A stretch of 64,000 nucleotides of DNA from Camellia lanceoleosa (GCA_025200525.1 CM045763.1:66289018-66353017); one strand, 5' to 3'. Numbered from the stretch's first letter, positions 1-11,275 are shown. Notes: generated by a model not told the origin, from the letters alone. Numbers and translations are program-made.

Positions 1-323
1 CACGAGTCCATATGAGCTATAGGATGTCCCAGAAATGAAATAGGGGCGTGCCATTATCATGTTTTAGTGTATGAACATATCTGAATTGAAAATGAAATAA
101 AATGAATCTATGAGTTATGTGAAATAACATGTAATGTCAGTTCCAACATTGAACGTGTAATTCTTGTAAACGTGACCCTATGAACGTAAAAGACTACGTG
201 ACCTATGTGAATATATTTGCATTGAAATAAAATGACGAACTGTTTGATTCGAAGTGAAAAATGAAATGTGAAATCAGTGAGAACTTTCCCTATATTGATA
301 ATTACCCTGTTTATGTGTAGACA

Positions 324-1313
324 ATGGAAAGGACATGGAATGTAGACGAATCTGAATCTTCTGACGCTAGAATTAGCCGGTTAGAAAGAATGGTTGAAGC
401 CTTAACCGAAAATCTGAAACAACAGCAACAAGGGCAAATACATGTACCTGAACCAACTAATTATGATGTGATAACACTGACACATAAATATAATAAGATG
501 AAACCACTGAAATTTCAGGGGGGTATTAAACTGTTGAAAGCTAAGGCTTGGGTCTTAGACACTGAGAAAATATTTGAAGTATTTCCGTGTACTGAGGCAC
601 ATAAGGTTTTGTTGGCAACATTCACACTTAAAGAAGAAGCTAGGAGATAGTGGATGCTAGTATGAAATTATAATGAGTGTGTGACATAGGATAGATTTAA
701 AGAAATTTTCTTCGAAAAATATTTTTCCCAATACATCCGAGATAGAAAAGTATCTGAATTTGAACAACTAAGACAAGGCAATATGACTATGGCTGAATAT
801 GAAACAAAATTCACTGAGTTAGCCCGTTATACACCCCACATGATAGATACTGACTACAAAAAGGCTAGAAAATTTGAAGGTGGGCTTGACTTAGATGTGT
901 TTGATCGAGTTGGCATCTTAAAATTGCCAAAGTACGTGAACATTCTTGATAGGGCCTTAATGTCCGAGGCAAACATAGCAGCCTTGAAAATATCAAAATC
1001 AACATCGTCAACTGAATCAGAAAGAGCAAAACAGAAGAAACAGAAAGTTGAAATGACTAGTAATTCGATGACCTCTGTGAATGAAAAATCTAGGGCAATA
1101 ATTGTGAACAAAGAGAGTCGGGGAAGCAATGTGAACAATGGTATACCCATTTGTAAAGAATGTGGGAAACAACATTGGGGCATTTGTCACCACTTATTAG
1201 GGGCTTGTTTTAGATGTGGTCAGAGAGGGCACTTGGCTAAATCTTGCCTGCGAACTCATTCGAACAACACTAGGCCTAATGCTAGTACGACTGGTTCTGT
1301 TTCTACACCCTAG
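324..1313 (+). pseudogene. Broken gag of Tekay/Del-like gypsy element
   Basis: Two open stretches in one frame (324-650 and 783-1313) are separated by three in-frame stops: TAG 648-650, TGA 663-665 and TAG 687-689. Compared with the gag at 54.8-55.7 kb, the first and third sit where tryptophan is expected and the second where arginine is expected, so all three fit C-to-T or G-to-A transitions. Shared segments include MAEYETKFTELARY and DYKKARKFEGG. The C-terminal part carries two zinc-knuckle-like motifs, C-X2-C-X3-H-X4-C followed by C-X2-C-X4-H-X4-C (CFRCGQRGHLAKSC), which in the family bind element RNA. The frame closes at a TAG after the knuckles with no protease following. Not expected to make a full protein. 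Confidence 0.85.
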
Positions 1314-4112
1314 TTCTAGAAAATGCTCGGAACACGGAAACAACTGACGCAGGTATTACCTTAACTATGTACAATAGTTTATATGGGAATTTTTGTGGAA
1401 GTGTACATTCCTTAACTTGATATAGATTGTGGACATGTTAATTGAACCAATTGAATTATGAGAATCATGAACCCCTAGTTATTGACTGCCTCGAAAACTT
1501 GCTAATTTTATGTGAGATGCCCGAAGCCCTATAACGAATTACCTGAGCTTTGGAAAATGTTGAGACTTATGGACGACGAGAACTTGCTGGGTTAAATCCT
1601 TGTACCGTATTGCAAAATACAATATGAACTATTAGGCATGACCTTTGAACTATGCTAGAACTATTGAACATGGGAACACATCATGATTGACTATAGTTTA
1701 GGAAATCTGTATGACCGTGACTTGAACTGAACCGTTATATATTGACTGATATCATTGAATGATTAGACCCATGAACTCGAATTATATACGTGAACCATCG
1801 TGTGTGGAACTTTTGAAATTGAGAACTTATGTCAGGTTAGAAGAATGAACCTTTGTTTACGAATTTGCGAATGAATGCCTAAACGATAAGTGATTCTAGA
1901 CTCGTGTCCGTATACATATGTCCTTGCTTGTACACTTTGAGACCTACTGCCTGATATGAACTATGTGTGACGCTTTAGACCTTTTTGTTTAACAACTACC
2001 TATGCTATGGAGAATGTTTGGACTTATGTATATGCATAATTATGCTTGTGGATGTTGTTAGACTTTGGACGTACACATATATGACTGTACCTTTGCTCAG
2101 AATGATTGATATGTTATTTGTTTTGATAATTTGACCATTGGAACTACGACTCTGGGATTGTATAACTAAGTAAAGACCCCATGTGATAACCTCTAAACTG
2201 TGGACTGTGATTGTTGAACATTGACAAGATTGTTTGACTAGACCAGTGAGCCCATGCTTTAATGACTGTATGCCAATTTGAAACTTCTGAATAACAATCT
2301 ACTATTGTGTACCTTATGCTTACATGAAAAACTTATTTGGAAAATTGCTATATTGACAGTAATGCTTACCTCTCGATGTGAATAACTGCATGCCTGTGCA
2401 TTTACCTGTAAAATTATTGGGAGGAAACACATTGTATAAGACCTGAAACACTTTGACATGAATTACTATGATACATGACTCTGATATGACTTTGAGAATT
2501 AATGAACTTAGAACTAAGGTACCTCGATTGGAGATGATAAGGATGGAACTTTTACCTGATCTAACCTGATAGAACCGTGGTTTGATGAGACCCTTGCTTA
2601 ACTAGTAGAACTTCTGTTTGATGACTCACGCTTTAAACTTTTATTTAAAATGACCTGGTTGAACTTTCATTGAATTGATCTGAGGAGACCCTTATTGAGA
2701 GCTACTATCTAATTTGATTACATTATAGGGGATTGTGAATTACTTACGATTGAATAACAGGGCCGTGTTGCTAAAGGAACTAACCGAATGAGAACTAGAA
2801 TCAATCTTGAACACTTAGGAAGAATGTGAACCGTCAACAGCAGACTATGTGATTACAAATAGCTTCTTACCATATGCCTGTAACCGATTGAGAAAACACG
2901 CGAATGGGATTATGGAATTGGGTAACTTATGCTTGGAGAATATGGGAATACTGTATATATGACATGTGAATAATTACCCGGTATTACCGTTTTGACCATG
3001 AATTGGTTTAACTAGTGAATGATTGCTTTGGTGTTACTGTACCTCAAAACTGATGAGATTTGTGACAACAGACTGGTTTGATTATAAACTCTAACTACCT
3101 GGGGGTATATGTAGTCAGTAGGACTGCTTCTGTATTGACATATAGTACGATTGAATCTGTAGGAATCGAGGCGATAAGTAGTATATGAATGATTACCGAA
3201 TTTCATTTATCGCTATGGGGTTAATGTACGAAATTGCTCGGTATTTCGCTATACTTGGATGACTGGACTAACTGTAATGGATTACCGAATTGAAAACCAA
3301 GCTGAACAAAGACCGAATGAATGACTCGGAAATGAATAAATCAAATCTATGTAACTTAACGGGGGAAATCACTTATAAAAATGGAAACAGTGCGAACCTA
3401 TGACCCCGATAAATACTTGATATAAGTAATGTGAGTAATAACGTAGTAAAGTGGTGTTCAACTGTATTTATTTTCTGTGTGTCTAAAAGGAATTTGTTTT
3501 CTAAAATATTGTGTGTTGTGCAATGAATGATTGTCCAATCTCTGATATGTATTTGTGTAACTTTTGGTATTATGTGATATCTGTTGGCTGTTACCCGGTA
3601 TCGGAGGTTCCTTTATGAAACTTATATCTGTCTACACTCTGTTACCCGTACCGGAGGCCCCGTTATGGGGGGGTCAACTTATCTGTTCTCTGTTCCCGGA
3701 TTTAGAGGTTCCTTTATGGAACTGGTTATTCATAACCATCACGCCGTCAGATTCATTTCAGATCTACTACGCTCAGATTCTGCTCAGATTCCGCCATGTT
3801 CTGTGATTCTGTTAGTGCTAATGAATGCACCACGCATGCTTAAGCAGACTTGTGACATTTGTGTATGATCTCGACAAGAATATGAAAATGAATATGTATC
3901 TGAATCTGTTCTGGACAAAAATCTGAATGTGTATAGGACTCTGTTTTGATACGAACCCTAATCTCTGTATCTGATTTATGAGTCTGTTTCTATACAAGCT
4001 AAGGTTGAGATTGAATCATGAACAGGTTTATGAATATGGTTATGCTTCTGTTTTGTAAAGAGTTGAAGTTGTATTTCTAACATATGTTAACTCAAGTTTG
4101 GAGGACCAAATT
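1314..4112 (+). other. Non-coding interior of the gag-only element
   Basis: About 2.8 kb between gag and the purine tract, where a gypsy element should carry pol. I looked for the protease DSG, reverse transcriptase FIDD, RNase H, integrase HHCC and DDE neighbourhoods in all frames and saw none; only short chance frames exist. The text is rich in TGAAC, GACTTATG and CTATG-like words with even spread, more like spacer than a decayed pol. It is most easily read as a replacement or long-degraded interior of a non-autonomous element. Confidence 0.55.
3581..3735 (+). repeat. Imperfect tandem repeat, about 55 bp period, 3 units
   Basis: Three neighbouring stretches repeat the pattern GTTACCCG, then a GGAGG or GAGG block, then TTTATG or TTATGG (starting near 3588, 3643 and 3693). 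They lie near the 3' end of the non-coding interior, upstream of the purine tract. Units differ by many substitutions, so the array is old. Confidence 0.45.
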
Positions 4113-4129
4113 TTTTAAGGTGGGGAGAG
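4113..4129 (+). other. Polypurine tract before 3' LTR
   Basis: A purine-rich run (AAGGTGGGGAGAG) sits directly before the TGTAATAACCCC start of the LTR. The preceding words (AAGTTTGGAGGACCAAA) also occur just before the purine tract of the minus-strand element at 51265-51290, which supports the assignment. In LTR elements this tract primes plus-strand DNA synthesis. Confidence 0.75.
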
Positions 4130-6755
4130 TGTAATAACCCCGACCCGCAATTAGCCATTAGTCAGTAATCAAGGATGTCAATTTAGCGGATAAAATAAAT
4201 TATGGGATTATTATGGAATTTTACATGATTTTGGCCTCCTATCTGTTACGTGTAGAAATATCTGTTTGGCTTCCGCTTTAAGATGTAAATTGAAAGCCTT
4301 ATCGGCATCCGAAATCGAAATTAATTACATCAACGTGTTATTTGGAAATTTTATAACACCATGGCAAATTTTATTAAGAATTGATTCGGTTCGGTAAAAA
4401 TCGCATGTGATTAAATTGAACCTTGATGGGAACTAATTTGGATTAATTGAATTTCGCGCTAACCTGAATAAATTAAGGTTACTTATGTTTGATTTAAATA
4501 ATGCATGATTGGTACCTAATCTAATCCTATTAATGATCCAAGATGTGATTGAGTGTATAATGTATTGAGGCATTTTGTGGTGTTGGGTGTAAAGGATTAA
4601 AACCTATGTGTGTGTGTTGGAAGTGTGCATGTGTGTGTACGTGTATGGTGCTCAAAGTGAGGTGTGTGTTGTGTATATTCGGCTGAATCAGGGGGTGTGG
4701 TAGGTTGCCTCTTTGGTCTCTTGTGTGAGAGGGAGAGTGTAACTAGAGCATGAGAGAGTGAGCTCTTGAGGTTGAAGAAGAAGAAGGAAATTAGGAGGAC
4801 CATCTTTCATTGATCGAAATCAAGAAGCTAGGTAAGAGTCTAGAGCCTATTCTTTTGTAGACAACCTTCCATGCATCTTGTACTAAGAAATTAGTGAATC
4901 AATTACTAGAATTTGAAGTGAAGTTGGGTTTTGAGCAAGAAAATGGCTTGTGTGCATGTTTATGGAGGATTATACCTTATTCACTCATGTCTTGGGTCTT
5001 GCTCTTGAAATCTTCGCATGCATGTAAGTTTTACTCATTATCTTCAAGAAATTATCATGTTTCATGCTTCAAAATTTCATGAGCTTATGGTTTTTATTGC
5101 ATGTTTTGTAGAACAAAAGAAAGGAGTTTGAAAATCTTCCATGCATGAGCTTTGGAGTTCAAATTTGCTAAATCCATGAGTTTTGAGCTAAATGTTTGAG
5201 AGTGATCATGTAATTGTGTTTTAGAAAGGCCTTCCAAGTATTTTGATCAAGCTTTGCATGAGTATAGCCATTAAAATCATATTTTGAAGCTCAAACCCTG
5301 TTTTGAAAAACCCAGAATTTTACAGTCCGCTCGAGTGAGGAAACCTGCGCTCGAGCGGAGAATGCGAGCTCTCAGTATTTTTTTTCAGACATGAGCTCTC
5401 CGCTCGAGCGACCACTTGGACGCTCGAGCGAACCCTTTGCATGTTATCGATACGTTCGAGCGTGGGAGTTGTAGTGCGAGCGTGGATTTTGACCAACCAG
5501 TACTTTTTCCAAGTTTGCAGGTCGCTCGAGCGGAGGAAGTCACGCTCGAGCGACCCCTCTCATTTTGCATGTCCACTCGAGCGAGGAAGTCTACGCTCGA
5601 GCGAGAACCTTATTTTCAAAAAAATTTACCAAGTGTTCCAAGGCATGTTTTGGCGTCCTCATTGCATCTTAGGCATTTCTAAGCCTTAATTAAGCCATAT
5701 TAAGGAGGTTATGGATTAGAAACACACTAAGGAATGAATGTACTAAGTTATGAGACTGCAAGTGTGTGTGTTTTAGGCAATGTGGTAAAAAAGAATAAGA
5801 ACCAGTATAATGAAAGCTAAGCCTTCATGGCCACTCGAATGTGTAATGTTAAGACATGCTTGTGTTATGTATTTTGTGATTGTAGGTCAAGACTCGAGGA
5901 TTGATTGACCGCTTACCGGAACCACTATGAGTAACGTTATTGTAAAGATACGTTCATATGAATTACGTTCCAAATGAAATATGAGAAGTTCTAATTTCTG
6001 ATATGATATCTGTTTATGTGAACGAACATCCCAATTTTGAAATCTATTATGGCATCCATAGATAGTCCCAAGTCATGGGGAACGGCATGAAAATGCGGGT
6101 CCATGACATACAAGTAATTACGAGATCTCGTTAGCCACTTCATTGTGGTGATATGTGTTTAATCGGTATCCGGAACTGATTACTCTAGTCAGAAGACGTT
6201 CTGTTCTGTTATGGGATGTACCATTATTATGTTCTGATATGGGGATGATTATGCTATGATCTATTTTCCGCTTATGATATGTTCGGATTTCGTTCACTAA
6301 CCCCTTTACCTTAATGTTATTCACTGAGCTTTAGCTCACTCTTTGTATATATATATATATATATGTATTCTGGAGATCAAGTCTGAAGACTTTTGTCTGG
6401 ATCTGTGTTCTGTTGTCACCCAATCATTGTGCCTCACGTGGAGGTTCCCGAAGTGTCCTGTGTTCTAGTTCTGTTGGTTCTGTGTATATATATGACTTGA
6501 TGTAATTCTGTTGGCGGTACTTCAGATACTTTTATGTATGTGGGTATAATGTATGATTGAGTTTTGACTATGTATATAAAGTTTTAAAATATTCTATTTC
6601 ATATAAGTCAGCACAGCTCATTAGACAACTATATTTATGTATTTTCTTCCGCTAGCCCCTTATTCTATGCTTATATGTTCAGAGGCCTACGGTAATCCAA
6701 GGATCACTGGCTGGTTACGATGCTAAACCTATAGAGGCGGGTTTGGGTCGTGACA
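4130..6755 (+). mobile_element. 3' LTR of the gag-only element
   Basis: Begins TGTAATAACCCC and ends GGGTTTGGGTCGTGACA, the canonical TG...CA form, 2626 bp. The terminal words match the ends of the LTRs at 39861 and 43849 read on the minus strand, so all belong to one lineage. It contains a CpG-rich palindrome cluster about 1.2 kb from its start, and a (TA)n stretch near 6345. Confidence 0.8.
5328..5606 (+). repeat. Cluster of CGCTCGAGCG palindromes
   Basis: Roughly ten copies of the palindrome CGCTCGAGCG or one-base variants (such as CGTTCGAGCG, CACTCGAGCG) lie in under 300 bp, often as pairs 11-15 bp apart with longer AT-richer gaps between pairs. Equivalent clusters sit at about the same distance (1.0-1.3 kb) from the LTR start in the three other LTRs at 42402, 50004 and 57269. 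The density of CpG is far above the surrounding DNA. Confidence 0.85.
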
Positions 6756-6854
6756 CGTTGTCATCCACCCCACCAACGTGGTTATTCGCTTGCCGCCACC
6801 GTTTATCAATTATTGCCACCGTCGATGTATGCACCATTGATACAATCTCAGATC

Positions 6855-7935
6855 TATTTTGTCTTTTTGTGACTATTTTAGTCAAAAAGTCTCATTTTAG
6901 CTTATGCCAAACGAAGGCTAAGACCCTAAACATTTTATATTTCAAAAAAAATTAGGTTTTTTATTTTTTGTGTTTTTAGAATAAATTTTTTTTAAAGAAT
7001 TTGTTTTAAGTGCATTTAATTTAAATGTACTTAAAAAGTATAATTTTATAAAAAAAAAATTATCAAATATAAAAAATATAAAAACTAAATATATTTTTCG
7101 TATTCTTGTGTATTTATTGAATTTTTTAAATATTTATTTATAAATATTTTACTTTTTAGATACATTTAAGTTACGTGCATGTGAAAAATAAAAAAATATA
7201 TTTAAAATTCACTAAAAAAAATAATTTTAAAAAAAAACAATCAAAACCAAACAAGGTGATTATAATAATCATATTTATATATTGAATTAGGTTTTCTCAT
7301 GTTGAGATTTCAACATGATAGAACTTTAAGGGCTTATAAGGCCCACCACGGGTTCTATTTCGATAATTTAAACCGTTCATTTTGTAAGACCCACAATATA
7401 TATTATCCATGAAAAAAAATTATTTTGATTCAATAATAATCTTTTTCCATTTTATTGCATTTTTTTCTTAAAAAAATTGACAATAAATATACTTTTAAAA
7501 TAGACTATCTATAATTTTAGAGATAAATACGATAAATAAAAATATCATGATTATTGGATCGCCTTATGGGCCAGTCCTATTAACTGGACTTATCCATCTG
7601 TATGTCCTTCTCATTGTTTCACCTATTAAATATCTCCAAAATATCCTTCCTACACCTCATTCAATAACTCAATCATTAAATTACTGACATGACCCACCAT
7701 CGCATACTTCTAACCATTGGCGATCATTTCCAATTGCCAATGATAACCTCCGGCAACCTCCAACGATCACCTCCAGCAACCTTTAACAATTACCTCCGGT
7801 AACCTCTTCTAATGCCAATTCCTGACACCATGTTTTAGCAAAAATAACGTTAATGTCCACTATATTACTACTATCATTACCTCCTTAAATTTGATGGTGA
7901 CAAAAAAATAGAAGAATGAAAAGAAGAAAAAGAAG

Positions 7936-7977
<42 letters not shown>

Positions 7978-9015
7978 TGAAGATGAAGATGAAGATGATG
8001 ATGAAGAGAAAAAGGAATGCCTTACCCAAAAATAGTTGTCTTTAGTGTCGAAGATTAACATAATCATGGGTTTGTCATTTGTTATCTGTCTGTTTTCCAG
8101 TGATAAGTTTATCACTGATAGATTAACCCATTTAGCATATTCATCTCTACAATGGCAAATCAGTGATAAATTCATCACTGTATCAATATAAAATTTCACC
8201 AATAGTATACAACATATTCAACAAATCAATTATGAATTTATTACTGATAGATTAACCATACTATATATTTACCTTTCTCCAGTAACAAAAATAATAAATT
8301 TATCACTATTTAAAAATCATCAGGAATAAGTTTTATGTCAAAACAAATAACATAACTTACAAACTCACAAAAATGACATAACTTTCAGAAAATAACAATG
8401 ATAAACTAATCAACACAACAAGGAACGTGAGTGTTGTTGATGACGATAGAGGACGGTGGTTGATGTGAGTGATGTTGCCAGCGACAGAAGAGAACAATGG
8501 TCGACGGTAATGACAACAAATGGGAAGGACAGTGGTGTGAAGCAAACGACAACGACAGTGAGGAAGGAAGACAGCGACGGAGTGTAGATCTGCCATCACC
8601 TTGTTTGGTTTTGATTATTTTTTTTTTAGTGAATTTTTAAAAATATTTTAAATATATATATTTTAATTTTTTACATGCACATAACTTAAATGTATTTAAA
8701 AGTAAAATATTTATAAATAAATATTTAAAAAATTCAATAATACACAGGAATACGAAAAATTTATTTAGTTTTTATATTTTTTATATTTGATAATTTTTAT
8801 TTTTTATTTTTATAAATATTATACTTTTTAAGCACATTTAAATTAAATGCACTTAAAAAAAATTCTTAAAATATATATATTTTTCTTTCTAAAAACACAA
8901 AAAATAAAAAACCTAATTTTTTTTTGGATTAAAAAAATGTTTAGAGTCTTAGCCTTCGTTTGGTATAAGCTAAAATGAGACTTTTTGACCAAAATAGTCA
9001 TAAAAAGACAAAATA
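6855..9015. mobile_element. Transposon-like element with ~400 bp inverted arms
   Basis: The block 6855-7260 returns in inverted orientation at 8595-9015. Matching landmarks include the outer CAAACGAAGGCTAAGAC block and the inner CCAAACAAGGTGAT edge, in mirrored order. The arms are AT-rich and about 400 bp long; the spacer is about 1.33 kb. No transposase frame is visible. The spacer holds a (GA)n run, repeated words around TTTATCACTGATAGATTAACC and a minus-strand open frame (8357-8599) with no recognisable family. Long arms of this kind fit Mutator-like or foldback elements; I could not fix a target duplication. Confidence 0.65.
7936..7975. repeat. (GA)n microsatellite
   Basis: An uninterrupted run of GA dinucleotides about 36-38 bp long, followed by GATGAA triplets, within the spacer of the long-armed element. 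Confidence 0.95.
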
Positions 9016-9159
9016 AATTTTTTAGTCTAATAAGACAAAATGTCACATTCAAACCATAATCATTTTATTTTTTCTCTCACAAAAATAAAAATTAAAAAAA
9101 TTTATCCCAAATGAAAATTTTTAATCTCAGACTAAAATAATAAAAAAAAATTAAAAAAT

Positions 9160-9297
9160 AAGTAATGTTAGAGATCCCAAATATTCTATTAAAAATTTTA
9201 TCAAATATCTCGTATGAATGTAAGACCCATAATAAATCTCACACCCATATAAAATATTTGATAAAATTTTTAGTAAAAATTTTAAACCTCTAATACT
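9160..9297. mobile_element. Small hairpin MITE, copy 1
   Basis: AGTAATGTTAGAGATCCC at the left edge is mirrored by AAACCTCTAATACTTTT at the right, and the interior (AAAATTTTATCAAATAT against ATATTTGATAAAATTTT) is self-complementary, so the whole unit can fold into one hairpin. A related unit lies at 28163-28274. Confidence 0.6.
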
Positions 9298-9479
9298 TTT
9301 GTTAAAAAATTAAAATGCAAAGCCACATCCCCAACTGACCTTCAAGCACAATGCCCAATACATTGAAAGACATGCACATTTGTTAAGTACAACTCCCAAT
9401 TCCCAATGCATTGAAAGGTGGGCATTTCAAGTTTAAAATGAATATACTCATTTTCATACATATAGAATCAACACATTAT

Positions 9480-9816
9480 AACCCAGGGGTGGGTGGCAAC
9501 TTGGCAAGGGCCTGGGGTTTAAGCCCCTAGGTCCTGAGTTCGAATCCCTTCTGGGCCAATCTCCTGGGCGTAGCACAGTTGGTTAGGAGGTTGACCTTAA
9601 GGATGCTTTATCAGCTACTTGGTGTGGGTTTAATTCTCCCCCGCTGTGCAAGTCCTGACTTACCGAAGCTTGCCTTGTGAGGTCGGGACAAGCTTCCAGG
9701 TTATAGTCTCTGGCTCGGAACGAACAACAGGACACCCTGGTGATCTCCTCGGGGCGCTGCCTTGGACCTGCGGGAGAGTGAGAGGATTTCCCTGTAACAA
9801 AAAAAAAAAAAAAAAA
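9480..9816 (+). mobile_element. tRNA-derived SINE with two tRNA-like heads
   Basis: A 337 bp unit ending in a run of about 18 A is flanked by a perfect 16 bp direct repeat, AGAATCAACACATTAT, at 9464-9479 and 9817-9832. Such duplications are made by LINE-type target-primed insertion. The body contains two RNA polymerase III-like promoters: first TGGCAACTTGGCAAGGG with GAGTTCGAATCCC (9494-9548), then TAGCACAGTTGGTTAGG with GGTGTGGGTTTAATTCTCC (about 9572-9640). The perfect flanking repeat means the insertion is fairly young. Confidence 0.85.
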
Positions 9817-10011
9817 AGAATCAACACATTATTCAAATTTAAAAATGTTTTTCAAATTAAAAAAAATGATTACATTATTAAAAAAAGATAATTATCATAC
9901 ATATAGAGAATCATTAAAATTGCAACACATTATTCAAATTTAAAATTTATGTTTTTCAAATTAAAAAACATTATAATAATTCTATTATTAAAAAGAAAAA
10001 TGTTTTGCACC

Positions 10012-10358
10012 TCGAATCCCTCCTCCCCCGAATCCCCCGAGAGAGAGAGAGAAGAGAGAGAGAGAGAAGAGAAGGCTCATGAGAGGCTCTCCTCCGCCGC
10101 TCTCCGCCTCCCTCCGCCCTGCCGCCTCGCAGCCTCCGCCTCCGCCCGCCTTGCATGTGCCTCGAACACCCGCTCTCGCCTCCTCCCCCCGTATCTGCCT
10201 CCCCTCTCTTTCTTCTTCTTTCTTCTTCTCTTCTGCTTTCTTTCTTCTTCTGATTTTCTGATTTTAAAAAAATATATAAAAAATAAAAAAATAAAAATTC
10301 AGATGACGAAACGACGTCGTTTCGTCAATTAGAGGGATTCGGGAGAAGGGGATTCGAG
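10012..10358. mobile_element. Inverted-repeat element with GC-rich core
   Basis: CTCGAATCCCTCCTCCCCCGAAT at the left is answered at the right by the inverse ATTCGGGAGAAGGGGATTCGAG, giving terminal inverted repeats of about 28 bp. The interior has (GA)n, a CCTCCGCC-rich block unlike the surrounding AT-rich DNA, a pyrimidine run, and a 24 bp perfect palindrome. The layout resembles the element at 59478-60584. Short open frames here are low-complexity and I do not regard them as genes. Confidence 0.55.
10304..10327. repeat. 24 bp perfect palindrome around AAACGACGTCGTTT
   Basis: The two 12-base halves are exact reverse complements, centred on GACGTC, with outer arm TGACG. The same AAACGACGTCGTTT core occurs at 59513-59538 and 60524-60551 with different outer arms. 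Confidence 0.9.
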
Positions 10359-10564
10359 TTCCCAATCAAAACTGTATTAAAAAACATTATAATGATTCTA
10401 TTTTTAATTATATTTTGTTTATGTGTTAATATTACATTAATAACAAATTTGAGTTATAAAACTCATTAAACTAATACCTTGTTGACATATAAAATGATTA
10501 ATAGTTAGCATATGTGGCACATATGCAATTTAAGTACGTAAAAATAAATTATGTAAATAATTTA

Positions 10565-10709
10565 AGGGGTGTTTGGGATGGGATAGTCTATCACAGATTA
10601 AAATACTTAATAAAACAAAATATCTCATCACATCACTCATTTTATCTTTTTATATATCTTTTATAAAAAATCAAATAATCAACTAAAATAAAATATTCTT
10701 AAACGGGGC
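10565..10709. mobile_element. MITE, PIF/Harbinger-like
   Basis: Starts AGGGGTGTTTGGGATGGG and ends TTAAACGGGGC, which are imperfect inverted repeats, flanked on both sides by TTA. A 3 bp TTA/TAA duplication and a GTTTGGG end are typical of plant Harbinger-derived MITEs. Confidence 0.55.
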
Positions 10710-10983
10710 TTAATAATAATAAAAATGATAAATTACGAATACACTATTTGAGATTTGATTAAAATACAAATCACCCTTGTGATTTTAAAAATTACATTTC
10801 ACCCATTAAATTTTCTAATTTCATAACAAATCACCAATTTTATTAATAAATAATCAAGTCAATTAATAGTTTTTAATGATGTTAGAAATATATTTTAATT
10901 AATAATTTAGGTAATTTTATTATTATATAGGAGAACAATTAAGAATTTCATTTTTTAGTTATTTTGTTAAATAAAAAATTATA

Positions 10984-11275
10984 CTCTCTCCGTCTCAAAA
11001 TAATAGTCTATTTTGGAAACCTAACTTTTTTTGATAGTATAATTATTATATTTTAAAAATATTAATTTTTCAAAATTACCATTTGATAATATATTATTTT
11101 GGAAATATCAATTGTCATAATTGTATTTTTTTATTATTAATGAATTTCGATGAAGGGTAAAATAGTACATTTATATTATTTTATTTCTTAACTTTTGAGA
11201 AGATACTAATATTTTGAAATAATAAAAAATAAAATAAGAGACTAATATTTTGAAAAGAAAAGAATAATAAGAAAG
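10984..11275. mobile_element. MITE, Stowaway-like
   Basis: Begins CTCTCTCCGTCTCAAAATAA, the familiar Stowaway end, next to TA. The right end, read in reverse, is a decayed version (CTTTC...CTTTTCAAAATATTAGTCTC), also next to TA. No coding capacity. Confidence 0.6.

Larger units (their letters stand above)
1..6755 (+). mobile_element. Ty3/gypsy-type LTR element, 3' part, gag-only interior
   Basis: The window opens inside an LTR retrotransposon on the plus strand. A decayed gag with zinc knuckles (324-1313) is followed by about 2.8 kb with no recognisable protease, reverse transcriptase, RNase H or integrase, then a purine-rich tract and a 2626 bp terminal repeat that starts TGTAATAACCCC and ends GTCGTGACA. 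The first bases (CACGAGTC) resemble the sequence just after the primer-binding site of the related minus-strand element near 55980, so the 5' LTR probably ends a dozen or so bases upstream of the window. The gag is related to that of the Tekay/Del-like element at 51-56 kb. A gag-only, LTR-bounded layout matches what has been called TR-GAG. The 5 bp after the LTR are CGTTG, which predicts CGTTG upstream of the unseen 5' LTR. Confidence 0.8.

Noticed and set aside
8357..8599. Minus-strand 80-codon frame between the long inverted arms
   Set aside because: No recognisable domain, ends in an arm of the repeat, and has no transposase motif.
9555..9640. tRNA gene candidate with good A and B boxes
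   Set aside because: It is inside a poly(A)-tailed unit with a 16 bp target duplication, so it is the head of a SINE, not a tRNA gene.
9949..10332. 127-codon frame over the GC-rich block
   Set aside because: Low-complexity translation of GA and CCTCCGCC repeats inside an inverted-repeat element.
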